Origin: Adiantum capillus-veneris
Lineage: Eukaryota > Streptophyta > Polypodiopsida > Polypodiales > Pteridaceae
Length of the DNA: 64,000 nt
Direction: 5' to 3'
NCBI GenBank assembly: GCA_014529385.2
Contig: CM043959.1
Coordinates: 14,693,809-14,757,808 of the forward strand
Under the pieces are notes generated by a model. It made no database searches, was not told the DNA's origin, and saw only the letters and a list, made by a program, of their open reading frames with translations. The position numbers and the translations under genes were made by a program. Positions 13,370 to 23,341 of the stretch are shown here, piece by piece (positions within the stretch are counted from its first letter, which is position 1; the number at the start of each line of letters is the position of its first letter).

Positions 13370-14062
13370 AGGTCAGAGAGTATTATGAGAGCAAAGATGG
13401 GAACACCATTCTTCTTATAGAATTCCAAGGTGTAAAAACCATGGCAATCCTTGACAGTGGAGATAGTTTGACCATCGCAACAAAAGAGATCTAAAAAAAT
13501 GGAAAAACCAGCAATGAGGGCTACTAGGATGAAACTATAGTTGGAAGACAGACACACAAAAAGGTTCATAGGACTGCTAGAAAAAGTAGTTGTTACTTAT
13601 TATGGCATTGAATATGAGAAAACCTTTGCTATTGGTAACTTTGGCAAGAAGAACAACTATGAGATCATCCTAGGAAGACCATTCATGCAACAATTGAAAA
13701 TGGTCCAAGACTAGGGTTATGACCATATCTACCTGAGACGTATGGAAACCATGACAAGAATAATTCTTAAGAACCATAGTTACAAGGATGTGACAAGAAT
13801 CCCAGTAGAAGAGTTTGATTCTGCTATTGTAGCAGGATCAAAACTTCCGGCATGGTTGGGTAATCCTAAAGAGCTATGGATGTGTGGAGTTTTGCAATGC
13901 GAAAGCTTAAAGCGAGAGGAGTGTATTTTAGAAAGGGCAATTAAAAATAAGGATTATATCCCAAAAAACTTTCTTGAGGAAGCTTTAGATCCACTCAAAT
14001 GGAAACACATCTTGGCTACTTTGGTGTGCGCTATTCAAGATGGTTCAACAAAAATTTTGTGA
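13370..14062 (+). pseudogene. retropepsin-like protease region of element H
   Basis: Near 13430-13480 the frame reads VKTMAILDSGDSLTIATKE, with the DSG triad of aspartic proteases. About 60 codons on, NNYEIILGRPFMQQLKMVQD (near 13655-13715) matches the protease end of element G, and a conserved stop interrupts it. The next block, 13742-14062, has LWMCGVL near its middle and PLKWKHILATL at its end. It aligns with LWMCRAS/WEQLLATLD in G (46895-47122). Normal spacing to RT is not followed by any RT here. Confidence 0.7.
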
Positions 14063-14229
14063 TGAAGATGTCTATGATGTTGTTCCTTACTTTGTAGTGA
14101 CTGAGATCCATGAAAATGAAGACAAAGAAGAAGACAAGTTTTACAACTCTGTAGAACACTTGGAGCTTCAAGAAGATACCAACAATAGAAATCCAACAGT
14201 CCAGTAGGTGACATGAACGACACTTTAAC

Positions 14230-15110
14230 AAATGGACAGTTTTATAATTGTCCGGATCAAAGACCCAGTAAACATTGTCATTGCTACAAGAATAAAGTTC
14301 ATCAAAAGTGGATTCCAAAATCTTTGGTGGAAATGCAATTGCAACAAGCATCCTCATATGTGGCTCCTATGCAGGAAGAAAAGACTCAACCAAGAAGAAA
14401 ACAACCATGTCAACAAGCTAACAAGGCTCTAATCAAGTGGATAGAAAGTTCTCCCAAAAACAACAATCCAAGAGCGAACAAATAGTACCTTTCCATTACC
14501 AACCAAAACACAAAAGGAAAGTGCTAGAATGCAACCTTATTGAGAATAGCAATGATAGCAATGATTCTTATGACATCCCTTACTAGAAACTCAGGTCATT
14601 ACCATCACTAGCAGCTTCTGTGTGACAACCAAGGAAGGCCCAAAGAAAAGAATGAGTCAAAACCAAAAAGTTCAACAAATCTGGATACCAAAGATCCAGA
14701 TTGACCAAAAGCAAGTGGATCAATAAGACAAAGATCTATGATGAGAAATCACAAGATCTAATACCATAAAAAAAACAGTCAAAGCCTATAAGAACATCTA
14801 GGAAAAACACAAAATTGCAAGCTTTTGCAACTCAAATTTGGGTTCCAGAGAATTTTCTTCAAACACAGAGAAGTCAAGAGTTTTTTGGATTCCAAAATAG
14901 TTAAAGTATCAACTCTTGATGTTGAATCTTGCCCTCAACCAAGCGTATAAGGGTTGAAGCAAAGACCTCTCAAAACTCACATAAAGACAAGGTGGATCCA
15001 AAGAAGTCTCTTCAAACACACTTCAAGCAGGGACAAGTATGGGTTCCCAAACAAGCAGCATCAACAAAATAGCCACCAGTAATCACAAAGAAGTGGGTCC
15101 CAAAGGAAGC
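14230..15110 (+). repeat. degenerate coding region with repeated W-[IV]-P-[KE] motif
   Basis: The peptide motif Trp-(Ile/Val)-Pro-(Lys/Glu), usually preceded by Gln/Lys-x, occurs near 14300 (QKWIPK), 14680 (QIWIPK), 14838 (QIWVPE), 14885 (VFWIPK, another frame), 15030 (QVWVPK) and 15088 (KKWVPK). A frameshifted relic (RWI.K) lies near 14988. The copies are spaced irregularly, with Gln/Lys/Ser-rich sequence between them. Related WVPK tails are known from copia gag-pol linkers, but I cannot assign a function here. Confidence 0.5.
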
Positions 15111-15559
15111 AATAAAACTATTGTCACCACACCATCGCTTGAATTCTTTCAATTTCTCCTACGATTACAATACACTTAGAAGAGAGTAAGTTGCTCACTT
15201 CAAGACAGAACCCACTGTTGAGGAACAATGCCAAATACGAAAACCAAACAGGCTAAAATGCATCCCAAAGTAGTATTGAACAGATAAGTAAGCCTTCAAA
15301 AACTCTCTGCCATCTTCAATCAAGCAACAACACAGGAGCTTCAAAGACCATCATATCTTTTAGAATAGGAAGCCTTGCCAGCAAATGCCAATAAGAAAAT
15401 TCCTTATACCCACATCTTGTACAACATAGATCTTTTCCATGCATTGACTGTGTATACATAATAGGGGTACACTACAAGGCCTCCATATGCACATTTTTTG
15501 ATTGCCCAAGCACAACACATACCCTTGGTGACACCCTGTTGTCAAGGAGGACTCCAAAT

Positions 15560-15573
15560 AGGAGGGGGGGAGG
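15560..15573 (+). other. polypurine tract candidate of element H
   Basis: AGGAGGGGGGGAGG follows the degenerate coding region and is followed by CATTCTACATG. The composition fits a plus-strand primer for reverse transcription. The expected LTR start (TG) is not obvious right after it, so the call is tentative. Confidence 0.4.
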
Positions 15574-16698
15574 CATTCTACATGCAGACCTATACTATCA
15601 ATATTTCGTGAGTTGTATTGAATTTTTATGTTTGATTGTGATGATTTTTTGACAAAGTACGAGGATAAAAGACATATGTGAGCCCCTAGGGACATGTGTA
15701 CACTGTACATATCGTTTAGAATTCTATTAGAATGATTTTTCCTTTTGGTTCACTTGATTTTTGGTTTTATTTTGTTATTTTTGTTTTGTTTTGTTTTTAA
15801 AAGAGGAAAAAATCCATAATTCAGATGAAGAAAAGACTGAAGAGATGTAGAGAAACACAAAGAGAAGAAGGTATAAGAAAATGATTACACTTCACAACGT
15901 ATGTCTCAAAAGCCATATGCACAAGGCTATGAAGTCAGAGGACAAAAACAACCGAGAATGGTCATCAAACTCCGGGGTGGCCTACAAGGACAAAGGAAGC
16001 TAGCAATGTGACTAAAAGAAAGAAACCATCAAGTGTTAAGTTGCCTATCAGACACTTCATGCGACTACAAGGTCGTATATAGGAAGTAGATCTTTACATT
16101 ATAAATCTTATATATTTTATGTGGCTTGATGAAGCCTAACAAACAAAAGGGACTAACAATACTGACAATAACAAAAGGGGCAAAAATGACAGTTCAGTCA
16201 TCTATTGTGATAGATGTCTGTAGGGGCAACCAGGAGTCAAGCCAAATTTTGGTCATCATCATTGGTTCTACAGGTGATTGGTAGCTAGAAGGTGCCAGAG
16301 ATGCCCATTAGCCATTCTCAAGACCGAAATCCAAAAAAGTTATCTTAGATAGCCAAATCCAAGTCCAAATCAAGCTAAACCTTGTCAGAGGGCTATGAAC
16401 AAAGAATACAAGCTATGGGCTCTATTAAAAAAAAATGTATAACCCCTAGCCAAAGATGCAATTTTTTCAAATTTAAAGGCATGATAGCCATCTACATACC
16501 ATGTACATCATGTATATGAGCCTTGGCGACAAATGGACAATGATAGCTCAACGATGGTCATCTATCACGAATGATGTCGAATAAGGCCCTTTTGAAGCAA
16601 GTTACTAACTTGGTGAAGTAATTAGGGTTTATCAGGCTTTCATTAAGTCATGTATCAAGTAGAAGCAGTATAATGATTTTCACAACACAAAAAGGCTA
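15574..16698. other. unassigned sequence between H and B
   Basis: There is no coding domain. It has a T-rich stretch with GTTTT repeats near 15770-15800 and A/G-rich sequence after it. It could be the 3' LTR of H. It ends where homology to the leader of the A/B/C family begins (about 16699). Confidence 0.4.
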
Positions 16699-16728
16699 AG
16701 TAAAAGTTTACACCTAAAATTTTGTAGT

Positions 16729-18110
16729 ATGGGTGACAAAGGAAAAGAGATTGAAATGAATGTTGATAGCTTTGATTTTGCTAATGAAAGAGCAACTCAT
16801 GATGCCCCTATGCTTGTAAATTATCTTCTTTCTAAGCTTCAACAAGACCTGGGCAACCCATCCCTCCAAGGTGAAGTGCTACAGCAATTGCACACCCATG
16901 TTATTCTCCAAACTCCCCACCAAGAAGAGAGAGTACCTAAAATTCCTCCTGGTGAAGGACTCTCTCCGATAAAGGAAGAAGAAGAAGATACGTACGAAGG
17001 GCTCAAAAATCTACTACTCGATGATGCATCTCCTTCCCAAAGGAGAACCCAAGTTTCAATGGTAGAGCCCCCACCGAAATAACGAGAAAGAAATAAGTCT
17101 CATGCCCCCTAAACAGAGAAGACCATTGCATACCTCTCTACAACATAATTCAAAGAGGGACAAGAGAAGAAAAATGCGAGAAAGAGGTCACCCTCTTCTC
17201 CATCTTCTTCATCCTCTTCCTCTTCTAAAGAAAGTGATGGTGCAGACAAGGAGGAACAAGGGAAGAAAAAGGAGAGAAAAGATCACCCTCTTCTCCATCT
17301 TCCTCATATTCTTCCTCTTCTAAAGAAAGTGATGGTGCAGCTCTTGAACCACCGAAAAGAAGAGGCCAAAGGAAATCCTATGCCACTTGGAAGAGGTCAT
17401 CCAAGCTCAAAAAGAACATCTCTTTCCTTACTTACGATGGCACTTTTGGTGCTACGGACAAAGTCTTGGCCTTTATCCAACAATTCAATGTGGCGTTTGG
17501 AGATGAGGGCTTCATGGAGTCCTCTAAGCTACATCATGTAGCCATGCATTTTCAAAAGTCCACCAGGAAATGGTGGTCTAGCCTACGAGCAAATGGTGAA
17601 GCTTCACAAACATGGAAAGCTGGCAAAACTTGAAGCTCTCTCCCTATGAATCTATTCACAAATGTGTAGATAAGTTTTGGGATTTACATCTCAAAGCTAT
17701 TGTCTTCAAAAAGATGGATTTGGGAGAGCAAAACAACAATTTTTTTCAGGTTTAACCAAGAATATGGCAGAGTATCTCAACTCCCGAAGGCCATGCACCA
17801 TATTTGTGGTCACACAACATACCATGGTGGCTTCAGGAATCAACTTTCAACAAGGGGCTAAGAGAAATCTTAAGCCCATGTAAAACAAGGACTGTAACGA
17901 GCCTAAGGGGAAGGACAACATCCAAAAGTCTCTCAAAGGCAACGCCAACAACAATAAAGCTAAGGAGAAGGAAATTTATAAGGGCAAAAAAAGCTCTCTT
18001 CTGAAGAGATAGAGCGTTATCGGAAAGATAACCATTGCTTCAAGTGCGGGGAGTAAGGGCATGCCTATCGTGCTTGCCCCCACAAGAATACACGTAATGA
18101 GCCTCCTAGA
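16729..18110 (+). pseudogene. gag: gag of element B (broken)
   Basis: The ATG at 16729 starts a 117-codon open stretch ending in a stop. The linker from about 17160 to 17340 contains two copies of a roughly 97-bp Lys/Arg-Ser-rich unit ending GTGATGGTGCAG. The gag core follows in pieces (near 17400-17880), with a deletion in the segment equivalent to ALRASIMKQF of element C. The zinc knuckle near 18039-18080 reads CFKCGE, stop, GHAYRAC. It is a shell and RNA-binding protein by family, non-functional here. Confidence 0.8.
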
Positions 18111-21040
18111 GCTACCTTGGTCAAAATTCAAGAAGAGAATGCTCATCACAAAGGATCTCCTCTATGCCATGCTTGGGGAAAGGTAAGAGAACATGATGCT
18201 TTTATTCTCTTTGACCCTAGTTCTACTCACAATTACGTATCCATAGAGTTGGCCACCAAGCTAGGCATCCAAGCCTATGAGTTGGGAGATGTCTTACCCG
18301 CGTGCTTTCAAGAGGCAAGAAGCTTCAGTCACTCCCTTAATTGGGAAATTGAGGCTCCATGTCCAAAGCTATGTGGACAAAGAGGACTTCTTTATCTCTC
18401 CTCTCAAGCATGAGGATATAATCCTAGGGGCACCATGGTTTTATTGCATGGCTGCCAATGTTAAATTCCTTGAAAGGAAAATATACTCTAAGTACATGAA
18501 AAAGATATGTACATAGATGCTAAGGAAATGGGTAACACCATACCCATTGTACATAAGCAAGCTTTCAATAAGTCAATAAAGAGCTCTATTTCCTATACAT
18601 GATTTTTATTAAAGATTCTCAAAATGAACCTAATGCTTTAGCAAAAGAAAATACTAACAATCACAAGGAATTAGAGTTATCCAATTTTCCCAAGGGGTTT
18701 CTAGATGTTTTTATTGACGACATCCCTTGTGAACTACCTCCTAAACAAGGCAATGCTGACCATGCAATTGAACTCCTTCTAGGAAGTTCACCGCCTAATA
18801 AACCTCCTTATAGAGTTTCTCAAGCTCAATAAGAGGAGATTATGCGGCAAGTGCATGAGTTAGTTGACAAGGGCGTGGTTAGGCCTAGCTCATCTACTTT
18901 TTGCTCACCCGTGTTTTTAGTGCAAAAGAAATACGCCACATGGTGTATGTGTGTCGACTATAGAGCACTAAATAGGATCACTATCAAGAATAGGTTTCCC
19001 ATTCCACGGGTAGAAGACCTATTTGATAAGCTATAAGGGTCAACCTACTTCAGTAGGATTGACCTAAAAAGTGGCTACCATCAAATAATGATAGTTGATC
19101 AAGACATTGTAAAGACCACATTTTGCAATACGTTTGGTCTTTACGAATACATTGTCATTCCTTTTGGCTTGACCAATGCACCAGCCACATTCAACCGCTT
19201 GATGGAGAAGCTATTTAGACCTCATTGGACGTTTACTAGAGTGTTCTTTTCATGATATTATCATCTACTCTAATTCCCTAGATGAACACAAGCAACACGT
19301 CCAGGTGCTATTTCAAGTCTTAAGAGAGAATAAACTTTATGTTAATTGAAAGAAAAGTGAGTTTTTCTTACGAAAGATTCAGTATTTAGGTCACATTATC
19401 TCTCAAGGTGGCATTCAAATGGATGCATCAAAACTAGAGGTAATAAAAGGATGGCCTAATCCAAGGAATCTTCATGAACTAAGAAGGTTTATAGGTATGT
19501 GTGCATACTATAGATGCTTCATAGAAAATTTCTCACAAATTGAAGGACCATTACATGATCTAACAAAGAAAAAGGTTAGGTATACATGGTCTGCCAAGGA
19601 GAACAATGCTTTTCTCTCAACCTGTGCTTACATTGTTGAATCTCTCAAAGCCATTTGAGGTCCAATGTGATGCCTGTGGTGATTGCCTTGGAGTTGTTTT
19701 GCTCCAAGAAGGGCACGCCATAGCCTATGAAAGTCGAAGGCTCGACCTTGTTGAGCAAGCTCCTGGCATATATGAAAAGGAACTCCTCGCAATTCTACAT
19801 GCCTTAGACTCATGGAAGCACTATGTATTGGGGACTCCTTTCATTCTGCGGACGGATCACCAAAGTCTTAAGTACGTCATGATGCAAACCAAGCTCTCTG
19901 ACAAACAAATGAGGTGAAAAATTTTCCTTTTGCAATTTCATTTTCATATTTCTCACATTGTTGGCACTCTCAAGACCGCAGAGAGTGAATACAGTTTCCA
20001 TTGTAACTCACAATGATCTATCTTCTATGATAGATGAGTACGCTATTGATCTCAAATTTAGAGATGTGATTTTAGCCCTTGCACTAGGGAAGAAAGAGGA
20101 ACCATTTACTTTACAAGATGGTTATCTTCTCTATGGCAATAGACTATGCGTTACTAACTCACTACATGAGAAAGTGATGTATGAATCTCATGCTCCTCCA
20201 TATGTGGCGCATAGAGGGATTCAGTCTACCCTAAAAAGAATTGAAACATATTTCTATTGGCTTACCATGAAAGCAAACATACAAGTGTATGTTTCTAAAT
20301 GTGTGGTATGCCAAAAGACGAAGTTTGATAGAGGGAAGCAACTTGGATTTCTTCAACCTTTGTCAATCCCTAATTCACCATGGGAGAGCATATCCATGGA
20401 TTTTATCTTTGGATTGCCTAAGTCTATCCATGAGAACATGAGAATATGGACAATAGTAGACAGGTTCAGCAAACAAGCTCATTTTATACCTGTCAAAAGA
20501 CCATCAAAGCCCATCAAATGGCAACCCTCTTCATTTCACAAACCTTCAAGTACCATGGCTTGCCAATGTCCATACTGTCAGATAGAGATCCTAGAATGAC
20601 CAGTAATTTTTGGAAGGGTCTCTTTGAGAATTTAAGGACAAGGCTAAACTTCTCTTCGGCCTATCATCCGTAAACGGATGGCCAAAGTGAAATAGCTAAC
20701 CTAACAATTATTGATCTACTAAAAGCTTATATAACGGAAGTAGATCAAAGGTCCCAATGGGAGAAGTACTTACCCTTAGTGGAGTATGCCTACAATAAAA
20801 TTGTACATACTTCCACCAGAAAAGCACCTTTTGAGTTAATTGAGGGAAGATAAAAAAGTCCCCTGCTACTCAAGGTACATGGGAAGATCTTTGCTACATA
20901 TGAGTATAGCCGAGACCTACAAGAATCTTTCCAAAAGATTAAGGATGCTATCTCTATCTCACAGCAAAGACAAAAGGCTGCTGCTGATAAGGACAAAAGA
21001 GGCCAAGCCTTTAAAGAAAATGATTGGGTCTTGCTTACGT
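18110..21040 (+). pseudogene. pol: pol of element B: PR-RT-RNase H-IN (broken)
   Basis: The protease motif near 18212 reads FDPSSTHN; element C has FDPGSTHN, so the active-site Gly is changed to Ser. RT runs from about 18790 to 19330, with CVDYRALNRITIKNRF and IDLKSGYHQI. A one-base insertion near 19250 disrupts the FFDD catalytic site. A TGA near 19348 sits at the same codon as in element C. RNase H (about 19600-20100) keeps LHALDSWKHY and RTDHQSLKY. Integrase near 20180-20330 has HAPPYVAHRGIQ and CVVCQK, and the core continues to about 20830. Confidence 0.85.
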
Positions 21041-21130
21041 AGGGTAAGATAGGGATCCTCTACCCGCTAGAAAAAGGACTAATGAATAGGCTTTATCTTC
21101 TCTACCCCATAGTCGAGGAAGACTATGATT

Positions 21131-21145
21131 TCAAGAGAGAGGTAA
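21131..21145 (+). other. polypurine tract of element B
   Basis: TCAAGAGAGAGGTAA lies immediately before the 3' LTR start TGTCATAATAACTAAT. The same tract precedes the 3' LTRs of C and J. Confidence 0.85.
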
Positions 21146-22102
21146 TGTCATAATAACTAATATCTAATTCTCTTAAATGAATTTCTCATGTTCAACTAAT
21201 CACTTAATATGGGAAAGTACCAAGGGAGAAAAAGTTAGAATATTAGTTAAGTTGGCAGATCGGCCACAGTAGGGATCCAAAGGAGGGAAAATAGGGATCC
21301 AAAGAGGGGGCCATTTGCAAAAGAGCAATGTGCAACAATGGGCTTTAAAGACCCTAAGGTTCAGCCCATTAAGACTTCAAAAATGCTAAGGTTCCAAAAT
21401 TCAAAGGTTGTGTCCAATGGTCAAGCTTAGTAAAATTGGATGCTTTGTGAGTGTGCCAAAAAGTCTTCAAGACTCCTACATAGGAGGGGGTGAGTCCTGT
21501 AAGTAGGGGATGAGAGAGAAACATGCACACACACTCATAGGCTCCCTTTACACAAAGGGAATAAGGGACACATGTCAGATCCCTTATTCCCTTTACACAA
21601 AGGGAATAAGGACACATGTCAGATCCCTAGGCCAATTGCCCACAAGGTGCACTTAAATCTTATTGGATGGCCATAGAGGTGGACCATTGAGAATTAGGAT
21701 AGAGTAAATCTAGTTTAATTCATTGAAAAACACTTAATAAAAGAACCAATAAGAATTAAGCTCTCTAGAAGACTATTGGACAGTTTCCCAAGGTGTCTAA
21801 TGAGCATTCAACAGCCCAATGGCTTGCCTGGTTCCTGTTGGCCAGAAGACAAAGGGGTCCAATGAGAGTTTAGTTGAATTATTTAAATTCCTAAAGCTCT
21901 CACAAAAGAGGAAAGGGGGACACATGTCACAAGGCTATCATGTATGCTTCTCAATTTTCATTAGCTAAGCTTGGAGAGGTCCAATGAGGTGCCAGCATTA
22001 GGATTTAGCAAGAGGGGTCGACCAAGAGAGAGAGGGGGCTGATTTTTTAAATGGAATTATTCCACGTACACTCACACTAGATCATGTGTGAAGCAAGAAG
22101 AC

Positions 22103-22152
<50 letters not shown>

Positions 22153-22809
22153 TCTCAAGCTTTAATGGAAAGCTCATCATCTACTCCAAGCTTGTGAGAA
22201 GAGAGGCCTACACCAACAATTCTTAGCTTTGTGATACAAATCCAACCAAGAGCCAAGCTTCAATGCATGCTCATCTCCTCTACCATGCTAATTACTAAGC
22301 TATGCTAAGCTATTATGAGTGATTATTGAGGAGATGTACTTCTTTCTTGTAAGACTACTCCTTCTTCCTCTCAATCTACTCTCATACCCCGCTAACTCTA
22401 ACCATCTTCAAAGGTGTGTGAGTTCTTGGGTCTAAGACTATGAGGGAATCGATATGTTGTGTTTGCTTAGTGCTTGAAGCTTCCATCTTCATTGCACTAA
22501 CTAGTTATTGAAGGAGCACAAAGAATTGTATTGTAAAATGTCTCCCTTGATGGGGGAAACCTATAACACAAAGCCTTTTGGAGGAGGGACCGGCTCCATG
22601 TAAATCCGATCCTTAACTACTGTCAATAGCCTAATTTCTCTCTCTTTTGAAGTATCGTTCATGCCTATCTAACTAGGTGTTATACTTTTTGTTACTCTCT
22701 CCACCCAAGCACTCTTGTTATGCTCATTAGGAATCTATTCTAATGAAATGTTCACTATGTTCATGCTATTTTCCACTACACACAAGTTACTAGGCCATTA
22801 AATGTTACA
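21146..22809 (+). repeat. 3' LTR of element B
   Basis: It starts TGTCATAATAACTAATATCT and ends GGCCATTAAATGTTACA, matching both ends of the C LTRs. It is about 1.66 kb long, slightly longer than in C because of the (TC)n expansion and a duplicated CCCTTTACACAAAGGGAATAA segment near 21543-21606. A tandem TAGGGATCCAAAG pair lies near 21270-21300. Confidence 0.9.
22111..22150. repeat. (TC)20 microsatellite in B LTR
   Basis: An uninterrupted TC run of 40 bases sits inside the 3' LTR, where the A and C LTRs carry shorter CT or GT runs. Confidence 0.95.
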
Positions 22810-23341
22810 AGCATGTCTGCGCATTAGTCCTATCAATCTTCCGTAGTAGAGTGACAAGCTCTACTTGGTGTTTGGGAGACATCGTCTCCACAAACTTGAT
22901 CCTGAGCATACATACTTCTTAACATTTGTGCACAATAAAGAAAAAGAGAGTCTTATAAGACAAAGACTTTGCTCATTTTTGAACATTTGCACATTTGCTT
23001 ACTCTAGGAAAGCATTGTAAGCATTGACAAAGTTTAGGTTATCCTTTAATTGTATGCCTTGCATCCATCTAGCATCTTCAAAAGGATAGTTCTTAAACTT
23101 AATAAGATACCATCGGATAATCTTACCGCCTCTCAATACCTTGTCTTCATGTCGAAGAATGGACTCTGGCTACAACACCTCTTCTTGGTCTTTTCCCGTG
23201 GAGGTATGTACAATATTATTGTAGGCATACTCCACTAAGGGTAAGTACTTCTCCCATTGGGACCTTTGATCTACTTCCGTTACATAGGCCTTTAGTAGAT
23301 CAAGAATTTTTAGGTTAGCTATTTCACTTTGGCCATCTGTT
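22810..23341 (-). mobile_element. chromovirus fragment E (3' UTR, chromodomain, integrase scrap)
   Basis: Read on the minus strand it aligns with element C 29118-28968 (integrase, EYANNIV-like region) and then jumps to C 28503-28122 (chromodomain and 3' untranslated region). A deletion of about 460 bases removes the segment between them. The chromodomain piece near 23040-23110 reads RWYLIKFKNYP, without the stop present in C. Its low-coordinate end abuts the 3' LTR of B, and its high-coordinate end is cut by the LTR of D. Confidence 0.75.

Larger units (their letters stand above)
9061..15573 (+). mobile_element. Athila/Tat-like gypsy remnant H without RT or IN
   Basis: In order it holds an unknown coding block (ORF-X, 9061-11033), gag-like blocks (11067-13345), an aspartic protease (13370-14062), a Trp-Ile/Val-Pro-Lys repeat region (14230-15110) and a purine run at 15560-15573. 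The protease block is homologous to that of element G. No reverse transcriptase, RNase H or integrase was found between protease and the purine tract. It may be a deletion derivative or a non-autonomous element. LTR limits could not be defined. Confidence 0.55.
16699..22809 (+). mobile_element. chromovirus B, lacking 5' LTR, internally deleted
   Basis: Homology to element C begins in the leader just before gag (AAAAGTTTACACCTAAAA) and continues through gag, PR, RT, RNase H, integrase, PPT and 3' LTR. The 5' LTR and primer site are absent. A deletion near 21037 joins the integrase C-terminal coding region (ENDWVLL) straight to the last 100 bases before the PPT, removing the GPY/F module, the chromodomain and most of the 3' untranslated region. 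The 3' LTR end abuts fragment E. Confidence 0.85.
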
